A stretch of 64,000 nt of DNA from the NCBI GenBank assembly GCA_964035545.1, contig OZ037771.1:6800690-6864689 (forward strand), read 5' to 3'. This document shows, one piece after another, positions 27,302-40,615 of the stretch. This DNA is from Bugula neritina. Taxonomy: Eukaryota > Bryozoa > Gymnolaemata > Cheilostomatida > Bugulidae. The position numbers and the translations under genes were made by a program. Position 1 is the stretch's first letter. The number at the start of each line of letters is the position of its first letter. The notes below the pieces were generated by a model. That model had not been told where the DNA came from and ran no database searches. It saw only the letters and a program-made list of their open reading frames with translations.

Positions 27302-30300
27302 TTAGCCATCATCGTCTTCTAATAGCCTCTTCTCTGTATAGCCTCGGAGTCTGCCGTCTACACCATATTTGGCAACTATAAGCTGAGATGCTACTAATAG
27401 TAAAAACATGGCAAGGAAACCTATCAAAAGGATGTACATCAACGTCATGGGCCCAGTGAGTTTAAAAAGAGAAGTCACTAAAGTTGGTTCAACCAGGACT
27501 CCAGCACACTCCCCCATTGTCAGGACCACTAACACATAGGTGTCATCTGTAATATATTAGCAATGTTATTAGATAGTTAGTATAATGTAGCTACAATGAC
27601 CTTATGTGCTAAACAAATATTAGAGACAAAAAGGCTGACGATCAATAAATTTTGATTTGGTAAGCCATTTGAAATTGTAATTCAGCCATTTAAAGCATGA
27701 CTTCTTGCTAATATAATCTCAGTGAGAAGAAACTGCTTATTTCAGTTATGCAGAAGTAAAGGAAGTAAATTATTTTGCTTTTATCTTAAAATACAAACTT
27801 TAGATACTATTTGCGTTTTCGTCTTGCTTTTAGTAAAATTGACATACACTCTACCTTAGGATATAACAGCAAACAACAACAGACAAGTAACAGTTGCACA
27901 GTGAGTTTATATTAGTAATAAATAAACAGCATTTTATTTTCTTGAGCTACAGTGATGGTCTCACCCGGTAAATGGTTAGCAGCCCAGGAGAATACTGCAC
28001 CAGTTGTAGTAGAATAGGCAAGGCCCAGAACTGCTGTGAATATCCAAAGGACTGCTGCAGACTGAGCACTGAATATTATTAGAAAAATGGCTCCTATGAT
28101 GCCAATAACAATGTCTATCAGTAAGATCTGGAAGGAGGATAAATGCTTTGCTATCCAAATTCCTAAAATATAAAACATAGCAACAGATTCCAATGATATG
28201 CATTTTCTTTTTACACAACGCAGTGTATTGTAATGTGTAAGGCAGGATTTATCTTAAAGCCAGTATTTATTCAAACTAATCATGTTTATGTTTATGTTTG
28301 TCTATTTAAAAAGAACTCTGTGTGGTCTACTTCTAGCCTCAATCACTAGTCTTTTTATAATTTTCTCCCTTTTAAAGCATAGCAATCTGTACATGTGCGG
28401 AACATATTTAGTTATCTGGTATGTTTTTCTGCTTGTATGTCTGGTTTATGACATGTCTATTTTTTTACACAAGTTTATATGACCATATTAGATAAATTTC
28501 TATGGAACAGCCGTGGTCTATATGAGGGGTTAGAGACTTTGCCTAGTAAGTACTAAGTCATGGGCTCCAGCCCAGACAAAGGTCATTGGTAATGTTAGGA
28601 AGAGCATCCAGTCATAATTGCTCCTATGCTTCATCTGAATAAGTCTTTAGCCTGATTAAAAAAATCTCTTCGTCAGTGGGTTTCTTACAGAGATGGCGAC
28701 TATAAACTTGCATGAGATATAAGGTAAATTTTTGCAAACCTACCTGCCAGACGACCAAAGCAAAGAAATGTCCAGAAGAGTGATGATATGTAAACACCTT
28801 CTGTTTCTGTTACATGGAGAGGACCCAGCACAGAGAAAGTGGTTATCAGATTACTATACGTCTGCTGAGTTCCAAACTGTAGCAGTGAGAGCATAAACAT
28901 GAAGATGAGTGTTAACGAGAGGGGTGCTGAACAGTCCCTAAATGAGATTGAATCAGACTGAGAACTGCCAGATTTAGTATTTCTTATGGGAAGACCACTT
29001 CTACGGTGCTGAATACAGAACAATGTTGCTGGTATGCAGGAGATAACTCCCATTATTATGTAATAGAAGTAGACATGTGTCTTTGTAAAATCTTCCTCCA
29101 AGTCTGAAGGTATTGTAGGCTGTTCACCAAAGCTAGTGTTGTGTAACTGTCCAGAAGTTGTATTAGATAAGAGTATGGGAGGCACTTCAGTCAAAATTCT
29201 ATAGATAAAAAATTAGGAGAGTTTTATGAAGGTGTTATGGTTGATTAGCTCTAAAGTCTAAAGTAACACGTTTCGTGTATTCTAAAGAATTTCAAATTAT
29301 GCCTATCCTAAGAAAATAAAAATTTTCTGCTTCAAATGCATTACTTTATAAATTTACTTTGCATGTGGCAATAGTTGATTTCTAATTTTTGCCAAATTTT
29401 TCTATACTAAAAACTATTAGGTTTACTTTACTTTTTGAAAATATTCCTAAATTAGTATTGCTGATACTATACTCTCAAAACAATAATTTTTATCTGTATG
29501 TACTAGTTATGTGTATAAAGTAGTTTTTTAAATGAATATATTTCACAAACAATGTCAATACTTCAATTAAAAGTTACTCGCTAATTAAAAGATTTGATAT
29601 TGTACAAAAATACATTTCTTAAAATAGGGAGCCTTTCAATAATAATTAAATAGTAAATATTTACAGCTTTTATACAATAGGATTTAATTGACTTAATTTA
29701 TTCATTATTTTCTCTAGCTTTTAAGTCATCTAAATATATTTTTTATTGTAAGTTTCATTGTACATAAACTACTGTAATATAGCAGCACTGCATGCTATTA
29801 TATACACGATTTTAGAAAAATGTTACAAAAACTTAGATAAGCTAAAAAGCTAAAGTTTTTGTGTGAACTGAAATTAATGGATTACCCTACTCAATTTCAT
29901 AACATAAATTTATTGTGCTCCTAAAGAACAGTCATCATTATTTTCTATAAACTGCATTAAAATTCATAATTCTTCTTAATTATTGCTGAAGCAACAATTA
30001 TTGGATACATAAACATAAAAAGTACACATTGTTTAGGAATTAAAATTAGTAAAAATGATGAAACTGGAAAGCATTAATAGCCTTAAGTTCAGAAGCCTCT
30101 GCTTTAAATTAAAAATATAGCCTTGCTTACGTAGATGTGTTCATTTGAAGTTCATCTGAATGCCATTTTGTCTCTCTTATTCTATGGCTATTGGTTGAAT
30201 CAGCAAGAAAGGGTCGGGCTATGAAAGGTCCACATATGCTGCCTACAGACACTCCTAAACACACAGCCTGTAGGTACATACCATTCCGTTTCCTTCCACC

Positions 30301-32965
30301 AAGCCTGATTGCTATGCATGTAACCCCTATAGTAATTACAACCACACTATTTTTAAGTAAGCAATACAAATTAAATGCTTATGTGTAAATGATGTTATTA
30401 GTTTAAATGCAATGTAGTGTAATAAAGTATCCTTCTTAATTACTAATAGTAGTAATTTTTATCAATCTGATATCTGACCAATGCCTGCTATGCCTTCCAT
30501 AAAGCCTTGTCCAACAAACATCAAACACATAACATATACACTCCTGAATGCAGGCACAAGGGCAGTGAAGACAGCTTTTAGAGTCAAACAGACAAACAGA
30601 GTAAACTGGTCGTTGAATCTACAAAATAAATTATATTTGCTGTTAGCATTAATAAATTGTATGCACAAGAACATTATTAGCATACAAATTATTAGAGAAA
30701 ATTTTATTTATTTATTTAATTTAAATAAATTTTATCATAAATAGCTGTAGCTTACAAATCTAACTTTACTATAATTTATCTTGAATTCTCAGCAGTTTGT
30801 TTAGTTAATAATTTCTGGTTGATTAATTAAAACTAGTAGTTAGGTGTATCAAACAGCATGAAGTTCTGCTGTGTAGCATTAGCTGTCAATTTCAACTACT
30901 ACTCAACATCTTATCAGAAAAACTGATGCTTAACTTATATTAGCCTAAATAAGAACAAGATGTTAAAATAAGATGTTAAAATAGTTTATTATAGTCATAA
31001 CTCATAATAGTATAGTAGTGTAGTAGCATTTTCAAAATGTTTCATTATTAATCAAAACATTATACTTATTGGTATAAAATCGTTCCAAGCAGTAAAATAA
31101 TGTATGAAAGATAAATTATATGAGAACATGTTAGATATATACACGTATATAAAATGAAGTGTTCACAATTCTATATAGGCTAAAAAGTATATTAAAATTA
31201 TATTCAAATCTTGTCTAAATATAAATAAGATAACCTGTAAAAGGTATGCGGCTTATAGTCTCGGTTCCCAGTTTATAATCACATGGGGTGTAGCTGGAGA
31301 CCACTCATCTAACATTATATAAATAAACAACAGTTTCATCAATCAGAGTTACTATACATGGTATTTATTTGTATATATAGAGTTGCTATAATACAGTTGA
31401 TTATAATATCTGGTTTGAACAAAGAAAAAAGCATGTGTAAATCCTCTTCAATTTGTGTCCACTTAAACTTGTATTTTGTTTTCGAAACGTGAAGGCTGTA
31501 GAAAGAATGGTTGATAGAGAAAACTATGGGTGAATCCAAGTTTTTAGCCTTAAAATAGACTGTACATTGCCAACTCCAGGATAAGTAATGAATATTTAAC
31601 TGAGAACGCATGAGGTGACAGGTTGCCTGAGGATGTACATGTTGTCTGACTTCTAGTGTAAGATATAAACCCAATATTAGAGAATTTTATGCCTCAAACT
31701 CTAATACTTTAAGCTAACCAATAAAGGATTTCTTTGAGATATGTGTCATCTATTTCCAGCATTTCAATATGGACAACTGAGCTAAATCATAACAGTGAAC
31801 AAATGTAGGTGGTGCATTACAGTGAAAACTTAAGCTAAAGTTTTACAGTGAACAGGGAGTTGGTTGATTATAGCAGTACTTGCAAGCAACTTCAACCTGT
31901 CGCTATAAACTGATATCTTAAAGTAAAGGCAGCAACAATAATTACTCAAATAATTGTTTTAAATAGATTTTTGCCATATCCATAAAATATTTTCCGCTAT
32001 ACCTGAAAATGACAAAGCGGAGATAGGCGAGAATAGAATATCTACAAAATATTTTGCATAAACTTGAAGGTTGACCTCACAAATGCGGAGTAATCAAAGC
32101 ATGACTGAAAACTGCTCCACAATGCCAATTCCCTTCAACATAATATTTTATTTAAAAAAAGTTCACAAGTTAATGTTGAGCAATTTTATAATACTAGCAC
32201 ACACTTACCTGCTGAAAACAACTTTTGCAACGAAACATGAAATCAGGAAACCAACAGACTGCGATGCAAACAGCCAAGCCCCTTGTTCTAGAGAGATGGA
32301 TGCTACCTGCATCAAGTCTATTAGAGTTGGACCCACAGAGTTGAACACCAGACCCTGGAACACAGAACTGTAATGAGGGAACAATTTATTCTGTTATTAT
32401 TTTGGGTGCAACATTCATACCGAACATCAGGTTTTACTAGAATGCTACAATTGTTAAAAATAAATATTAAAAAATAAACAGTGTGTGTCTATAACTCACT
32501 CGACTGAAAAATGCTAAATTACAAGTGATAAGCTGAAAGAACACTTGTCCAGTTAGTGTGTCACTTTCCATGTCACTGTCATCACCCTGACCTTCTGTTG
32601 GTTCACTTTCTATTGTCTCATATCTTTCATTTGACTTCTGGTAACATACAAATATATAGTTATAGAATTAATATTTTATGCATATTATATGAAAGTCTTT
32701 TAAGTGAAAAAAATTATAAACTTTGTTACAAACTTTTCAAGGTGAATATTTCAAGTATCATGTACATGTGCAGTTGCGAAATTGCTTTATTCTGATATTG
32801 CAGTGTTCTTGTTTTGAACACCATAAAAACCACTTAAGTCACCTGCACAAACTGGAATTTACCAACTGCATGTTATAGCTATAAACTGGATATCAGCCAG
32901 TTTCTGCTGGTCATGGTCGATAACATTACACTACTCAGAAATATAATCAGTTGACAAACATATAT

Positions 32966-32997
<32 letters not shown>

Positions 32998-34520
32998 GTT
33001 TTTTGTCAGGGACTACAAGTAAAGAATTTACAATTAGCCATTTTAAAGCTAAACAAGTAATTTGCTTACATAACTCACTAACCAAAATAATTTACAATAT
33101 TAGTACCAGGTTGTATGAGTGTGGCATATAGTATAAGGTAGGCTTCATATCACAGATTAAGTTGGCATATATTGGTTAATTAGACTGAGAAAAAGGTTCA
33201 TAGTGAATGCAAGAATTTTTGACTGCAGTCAAACGAAACATGGAATGCAGTTAAATGAATTGTGGAATCTTACTGGTTTTTACTAGTAAGTTGTTTTCTA
33301 ATATATAGTACTAGCTCATTAGACCGTATATTATATCCATGCACCAATTACTTATGGCTTTCTATACGGGGATAATGTTGACGGATTGCTTGGCCTGCCA
33401 CCTGTTGCCAGATAATATATTATCATAACTAGGTAGGTTACAGCTGTATAGTGGTTCCGTGAATTTAGTAGAATTAGAAAACATGAGCATTTGTAATTGT
33501 GGCAACAAGAGATTATGGGAAATCTGTTGTAAATACAGCTTTATTAAATATTATTTATTTCACGTGTTCAAAATATTCTGCCTTTATTCTATGAAAAAGT
33601 CTTTTAACATATTTTTCTCACAACATAACAAATAATATCTAGCCTACAAAATTTATGGAATTAAAGCATAATATTATTAGGAATACATCATGAGATCTAC
33701 TAGCTAACTGTTAAAGCAAAAGGTTGCCTCTATATAGCCTACTATCACAACTTTAAAATATACCTAAACTCAGCATAACAGCTACACTCTTCCTATAATT
33801 TATATAGCTTGTTAAATATAATTATACCTATACCCTTATACTTAAAATACGAGCCTAATGCTTCTAATGCACGATTTAATACATATCTAAATGCCTATAA
33901 AACATAGCATATTACTGCATAGTACATAGTCTAATACATATAATACAGTACTCTAATATCTATAATAATGCGTATGCTATTTTAAATATACCTATATTTG
34001 CAGACAATAGCTTTGTAGTAAGTAATGATTAAGCATTGTTTTTGTTATATAAATGAATGTGAAAGCAACAAGAAAATTCAAACAACTTATAATAAATTCA
34101 TACTAGAAATACTAGAAACGATACCACCAACATTTATTTAAAAAATGTTGAGTAAAATGTAAAAGGTGTAGCTACAAAAACCAGAGTGAGTAATACATAG
34201 TTAGAGTGCTGGCCTAGTGAACACAAAGTCAGTGGTTGAGGTTTAAACGCTGGGTGGTGACGTTAGCAAAATCGCATTCATAATAGCTCCTGTTAGCCTG
34301 CTTTCAGAAATCCTCTCAATCAGGGGTTCCTTTAGGGCGGCTAATATAACTCACGTGAGTCTATTATATCAGCAAAAACCAGCCCTCCAAATTTATTGAG
34401 TGTAAAATAGCTACTTACAACGATTGGAATCTTTTCTGCACTGTCTTTGATTTGCTTATTTTCTCTGGTGTCTTGTAAATTACTTTCCTTCATCTCTACA
34501 TAGTCAAACTGAGCAGACAT
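27302..34520 (-). CDS. MFSD4B-like: MFS transporter copy C (MFSD4B/NaGLT1-like), intact
   Basis: Eight coding exons, minus strand: 34419-34520, 32500-32637, 32209-32354, 30479-30618, 30131-30326, 28744-29198, 27965-28162, 27302-27546. They give 539 residues in phase. Exon 1 begins MSAQFDYVEMKESNL, confirming the start chosen for A and B, because the sequence upstream of the ATG differs. The exon 5 end and exon 6 beginning differ from A and B (TST-ILTEVPP here, PQN-YTSVLAEMPP there), and introns 1, 3, 4 and 5 are clearly diverged, so C is the older paralogue. Intron 2 (145 bp) and its flanking exons are nearly identical to A and B. The exon 4 donor reads GTCAGA rather than GTGAGA and may be weak. 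Introns 1 (32638-34418), 3 (30619-32208), 5 (29199-30130), 6 and 7 exceed 300 bp; intron 6 has a SINE and intron 1 a degraded SINE-like stretch near 34190-34370. Confidence 0.85.
28502..28721 (+). mobile_element. tRNA-derived SINE, copy in transporter C intron 6
   Basis: Identical in position and almost in sequence to the SINE in copy B intron 6, so it predates the duplication and marks B's 3' part as C-derived. Confidence 0.8.
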
Positions 34521-37500
34521 GTTTAGCTTCTTCCCTAAAAACTAATCCTTCACCTGATAAAAATGTTTTACTATATGATGTGCGAGTTATTTATTAGAGA
34601 TAAAATGACATTGCGTGATTGATGGCTACACTATATTATTTTTGCAAACCGGATGTGGCAAGATAATGGCCTTAAGCTATTTTTGACTATTTCCAAGCTA
34701 AAATAAGGTTGCCAAAATTGGGTCAACATGGGCAGAAAACACTCAAGGCCAAATATTATATGCAGTTCTATTTTGCACTATTTCTACTGTTAGATTTATG
34801 TTTCTGTTTGGAGTGCCAGCTGAACGCCCTGCTTTTGAAAGCCACGAATATGGTTAGATCTGAGGTATTGATTGTGAAATCTTCAAGCCTAAACTTTCCA
34901 GCATTGCTGATTAATTTAATCTCATCAAGATTTATTTGGCACTAGGAAAACCTTGCTAACAGTCCACGAGAAATAATTACTTAAAAGAACTTCATTTCAG
35001 TGTAAAGCAAATAAACTAAGTTACGTAAAGCTATATTTTATGAATATAACTTTCAACAAACTTATTTGTTATTTGGTTTATATAGCATAGTTTGAACTGT
35101 AAATACAGATAAATGCAATAAACTACTTAAAATTTTTAATACATAAAATTTCTCCAAATTGTGCTGCTAAAAAGAACTATCAAATTGGTATGTTGTTGGC
35201 TTTGTGCTGTGAGTTATCCAGCTTTTCTGCAACTATAATAGATTTAGTTTAAAGAATTGCAACTGCACGGACATATTAAGTAAAAAGTTGTGTAGACTGA
35301 TTACTAAAAAAAATTTTGTTAGTTGTCTAAACAAACAATTTGTCACTGAAAAAATATAACTTTAGCTCAAAAAAAAAGTTTTTTTCTGGCAACAGATTAA
35401 ATCTTGGGTTTTAAAATTTTATGTTTGCATATGAGAGACGTGTAATTATTATAGAAATATGTTAAAATACACTTAACATATTAGCACTTTAAGCTGTCTG
35501 AACAAAACAAATTTGTTGAAGGTTTGATTTTTTATTGAGTATTATTTTCTTACATGTAATTTAAAGCTATGAATTGAATGTTGAGAACCAATTTTGTTAC
35601 AAGTCACAAGTACTTCATGCGCTAATCTTTTAACTTACCAAGTTAAGATTTGATCAATTGTAGGATTTGAGTAGAATAGAATTGAAGATAGAATACGATA
35701 AAATAATAACTTTTTACTATACACCTCTAATCTAAAACACAGGCTTTTCCCAACTTGTCCGTTACTGCACCTACCTTAATATACGTTGAGTCTCACGGGT
35801 GTGTGAGCTTGTAATTTATAGCCATTTAATTTATTCCGTGCAGCTAAAGTACATTGTGCAATTATTTCTTACAAACTTCCAAACTTATAACAAGACAAAA
35901 AATTAATTGATTTGAAGAATGATTCATAAATCTGAGATACAGTACGCGGTGCGCATAGGAAAATGTGTTTTCAGCACGTGGCAAACGAGTGCAGGCTTGC
36001 AATCTCTTGTTATTTAGACATTCTTTCAAAAGGAAGATAATTATATAAATTGAATAAATCTCATCTTGTAAAATCTGGCTTTGGTCTGGTGAACTGTGGT
36101 AAATAAATGATTTTTTATTGGTAGATGAACAGTTCTTATCTAACAATGGAAACTCATCACCAATTTTTCTTACCTGGATATATTAGTCAGCTTCAACTAT
36201 TTCTACCTTCACAAACCCATCACAAACCCATCACAAATGGGTAGATATTCTAAGTTGTAGATTTTTCTTTGAAAACTGAAATAAACCAAGTCTTTCAGAC
36301 AGTAATTTTTTTTATATAATACAGATGCATGTATTAGCTGAGCAACCTATGTTAAAGCTATGCTAATAATTTTTTCAACAAATGCTGTTATGGTACGGTG
36401 AAGTAGCAGCATGAATCTACTGTAGTACTTAGCCATACTAATCATTAGTCTAATGATTACACTTTGTATCGGCAACAATTTTTTTCAAAACTTACGTTTT
36501 AAGCGCAACTTTTTGGCTCAACTATCCCCAGCCACCTTTACCCAGTTATACCTTTCATTTAACTGCTATATTATATTCTTGAATGGTTTTCTGATAATAT
36601 TTTTATTTTTATGATTTAATAAACCATATTGGACTTGAAGACTAGATTCATCAACTACAATGTGTTACGTTTGCTCAACATTTTGGTCACTTAATTTAGT
36701 TGCAAAATACTTTTATACATGAACCTATAACTAAAGCAAATATAGCAGCGTATGGTGATAAGCTGGGGCACCTCAACTTATAGATGTATAATTAGTAGTA
36801 AAGTAATCATTTTCAAAGCCTAAAACAAAATGTTTGAATTGATAGTTCTACCGTTCTAAGTTTTGTGTGGTTATTTAATACTCTTTTTATATTTAGTTTA
36901 AACTTTTACAGATATATAATTTCCTAATATAGCGGAGCTCTCCCCAATTACACACAGAGTAATAAACTATGCATAATATATTACACACCTGAAAAGCCAA
37001 TACATCATATGCTATATATGGGCTCCTCCCACCTAATAGTTTTTAGTCACAATCTTTGAGAGATGCTTTCATAGGTGTACAACATTTTCAGAAAATACTT
37101 TTAATATCAAACTCAAAATACTCAAGTAATTGTATATATTTAAAATTTCATGATGCCCTCTTGAAAATTGGCTACCCCAGTATATCCACCCTTTTCAAGC
37201 AAGAAGCCCCTTATAGATCTAAAAAAGTTACTTGCAGATTTGAAATTGGCAGAATGTTGGCTTTGCAGTGATATATAGCAACAGAGGTTAGAATAATTGT
37301 GCTCCACTCGCCCATTTTTGCATGTTGACACCCCCACTATATATATCATATTTTAGAAATTCATAGCTCATGGTACGCAACAGTAGCTTGCTAGTATAAC
37401 AGAGGGTTTATCAACTTTAAACATACTAACATAGTCTGTATATAGCTACAGCTGTAGAACTATATTATAGAAAAGTAGATTTAAGACAAAATTTTATTTA

Positions 37501-38158
37501 ATAAGTTTGGTGCATCTTTTTAATATTCTACTTTTATATGTTTTTAATCAGTATACCATTATTTTACAAGCATAGAAAATGTCATAGATTTTCACATTCA
37601 AAGAGCTAAATTATTCCTTAAATACTGTAATGGTGTGCTGAATCGAAAAAATTTTATAATAAATAATGCTAATTTCAGATTTAATTCAATGTATTTTTAC
37701 AACTTGGTTTCGCAAAATTTATTGTTAATGATTTATCTCCAATATCAAAAAAGTAGCTTCTGCTTTTAAAAGATGTCAACTTTAAATTGAAACAAATGTA
37801 ACCTTCTATATATACATAAACACATCCTTATTATAATAATTTTATTTTCTGTGTTTGTTTTTGTGAGGGTTTAAATTAATAACATGTTGATGAGTATTGT
37901 ATTCAGTTTTATAACAAACAATTTTATACTCTTATCTCAAAATTTGAACATACATACGTATCTTGTATAGAAATATTCATCACCTCGTATTTTCACCCAA
38001 CAATTGTTGTATCTTATACATGAAAACTCAAGTGACTACATAAGCTGAAAGAAACTTTTGTAAGATTATAGGCTATTTTTTTAATTGCAGACAAGTGTAA
38101 TTACTAGAATATATAAAATACAATGAATGAGACAGAATAATGGATGCGATACAACAAA
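34521..38158. other. Intergenic, upstream of copy C
   Basis: AT-rich unique-looking sequence. No exons, long repeats or RNA genes were recognised. It should contain the promoter of copy C at its left end and lies downstream of the Ly6-like gene. Confidence 0.5.
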
Positions 38159-38164
38159 TTTATT
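38159..38164 (-). terminator. Poly(A) signal of the Ly6-like gene
   Basis: AATAAA on the minus strand, about 90 bases after the stop codon at 38254. It is the first canonical signal downstream and gives a short 3' UTR. Confidence 0.45.
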
Positions 38165-38253
38165 TGTATAATATGTTTTCATATAAATACAAATATCATA
38201 GTTCATATAATCATCATTTAAGTCATCATCATATTATCATCTTCTGTAATTTA

Positions 38254-38994
38254 TTAGATGGTAGTTGTGATCTCCTTCATCTTATCATTACATGCATCTT
38301 CATCACAATGACATCTAAGGTGTTCAATTCCATCATCAAAAAATGGATTCACTATTTTCTCACAATCATCTCCCTCTAAATTGGCTGGGGCAAAACTGCA
38401 TCCTCTGTGGTAGGTTGTGGTGTCTCCATTTACTTCTAAAAGGTTGTAAAAATGGTGATTTTTTTCTAGTTAAACTTAGAGTAATTTAAAAAAATACAAT
38501 TTTAAAAAAGTGGACATATTAATTATGCAGGTTTGCTGTAAAACACTTTTAACATGACGGCAAAAACATACTTTGTTGTGAATAGATTTACCAATATTTC
38601 TATTAAAGTTTATTTATTGTTAACGAAAAAGTTAGTGGAAAAAATTACTAGAGCTATTACCTTCAGTGATGTAGCAGGCAGTCAAGTAGCTAGCACAATC
38701 AGACAAATCATCTTCATTAGCTTCAGCTGCACAGTCAGTACATTGGTAGCACTTGATGGCGTTTGTGCTTGCAACAGTTGCTGCGAAAATTAGTAAACAA
38801 AATAATTGTCTGCAACAAAAAATCTTTGCTAATTATTGCTATATATATAAAACAAGGCGTTTTCAATAAGTTGCAATGCTTTTAACCTCGTCTAGTTACC
38901 AAATTCAAATTATACATAATATCAATTAGAATAATATAAACAATATAACAGCAAACTTACCAACAAAGAGAGCGAGTAGAAGTAGCTTGTTCAT
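38254..38994 (-). CDS. Secreted Ly6/uPAR-type three-finger protein
   Basis: Three exons, minus strand: 38961-38994, 38661-38780, 38254-38435, with GT-AG junctions and matching phases (1,1), give 111 residues. The N-terminus MNKLLLLALFV is a signal-peptide core. The mature part starts IKCYQCTDC and ends RCHCDEDACND, the CxC-start and CN-end pattern of Ly6/uPAR domains. I count ten cysteines, the number usual for this fold. The chain ends about nine residues after the CN motif with no hydrophobic tail, so it looks secreted and not GPI-anchored. The first intron falls just after the signal peptide and the second inside the domain, both phase 1, as is common in this family. A TATA box lies upstream and an AATAAA downstream. 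Such proteins bind receptors, act as toxin-like peptides or serve in immunity; nothing here chooses among these roles. No paralogue is visible in the window. Confidence 0.82.
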
Positions 38995-39054
38995 CTTGTC
39001 TGGTATTCTGTAGAATGTCTTCTCAGTGAATGATGATACTCCGTCTCTCACCAA

Positions 39055-39062
39055 CTTATATA
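39055..39062 (-). promoter_or_regulatory. Probable TATA box of the Ly6-like gene
   Basis: The minus strand reads TATATAAG here, about 61-68 bases upstream of the ATG at 38994. That spacing would leave a short 5' UTR of roughly 35 bases. Assignment is by motif and position only. Confidence 0.5.
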
Positions 39063-39424
39063 CTGATTCCCTCTGCACTCAGTTCCTTTAGAAGTCATGT
39101 TCTTATATAACCAGCTTAATCTATAAACACGCACACAAAGTGTATATATAATTACATGTACCAGCAGCTGGAATCGGTTCTGACATGGCTTAGCAGCATT
39201 TATTCACTAATCTGAGAGATAAAAGCTCTTGAAATAATATGATACATCCTATATCTTAGCCAATCTTAAGTTTGGTGGTGCCTTTGATATCACAATTAAT
39301 GATTGAGTGAACTACCATCTTGTAAGTGTGTATAAAAGAATCATTCTTAGCAACTCTGTTATATTAGACTCAGCTATAATTTTATGCATTTAAGCAGTTT
39401 TATAGACAAATTTATATTAAAGGA

Positions 39425-39575
39425 GCAGGCAGTATAGGGGTTAGGGTGCTGCTGCAGCATGGTTTAGTAAAATAAAGTTTAGTGGTTTGATTTCCAGCAG
39501 AGGCCAATTATTATGTTAGGAGGGATATCCATTCTTAATTGCTCCTTTAAGCCACAATAGTAAAGAGAGCCTGTA
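39425..39575 (+). mobile_element. Degraded SINE-like sequence upstream of the Ly6-like gene
   Basis: GCAGGCAGTATAGGGGTTAG, GTGGTTTGATTTCCAGCAGA and TATGTTAGGAGGGATATCCA follow the head-body order of the main SINE family but are strongly diverged. A weaker similar stretch is at 34190-34370. Confidence 0.45.
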
Positions 39576-40388
39576 GCCAGCTTGAACAACTAGTTTCCAT
39601 AAAAGGTTCTCACAGAAAAGGTTAAACATAAGCCAGTTGATACGTTGTTATTGTTACCCCTTATTTGCAGGCCATGACATAAAATGTCAGCCATTTTTAA
39701 TGTATCCAGGCTAAAATTTTCAAAGTCTGCTATTATGTAGGATCTATGACACTTCATTGGACAATTATATCCAATGAGTTGACGCAAAAGACTACCTACC
39801 AGTATTCCACTTTACTCTCTGATTATATGGTGTGATGATATACTGTATTGATGTTTTCTTTTAATATTTTGCAAGGCAAAGATAATTCAGTTTTGTACCA
39901 GTAGCTATATGTCTGCAAGCTGATGAAGCCAACTTCTATTAGCTTTCAATATAAACTATTTATATGAATTTTTATTTTTCAAAGGACGTTTTTTGGCAAA
40001 GCTCCACAAAATAAGCCAAACACTTTTTGAAATATATTTCCTTCAACTATGAAGGTCATACTGTACCATCTCATACATCTGCTTTGATAAATTGCAGCAA
40101 ACACTCTATATATTTAATGAAAGCTATAAATTATTACTAAAAATTATTTTTAGTAATAGTGTTTTAGGTGCTCTTTGCATACTAATAACTCAAACAAAGC
40201 CTTTACTTACATTTATGTTTATAGTAATAGTAATGTGTCATGAGATACTTTTCCAACATTTTCATTTTAGGGTAGAATTCATTTAGTAATTAAAATGTAA
40301 TTGTTTTACTCACTATAAAATATATTACAAAACTAGGTATATGGTTGTCAACAAAATATCTCTGATATGTTATCAATAGTCTATAATT

Positions 40389-40391
<3 letters not shown>

Positions 40392-40429
<38 letters not shown>

Positions 40430-40535
40430 ATATAAAATGTTTTTATTAAAATAGCATGTATAGCATGTATACCATGCACATAATATATTATTATGATATA
40501 TAATAGATATGCCCTCGGCGTATTGGATTAATATG

Positions 40536-40612
<77 letters not shown>
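40392..40612. repeat. Two TA microsatellites
   Basis: TA tracts at 40392-40424 and 40541-40609, separated by about 115 bp of AT-rich sequence. Intergenic, upstream of the RRM gene. Confidence 0.85.
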
Positions 40613-40615
<3 letters not shown>

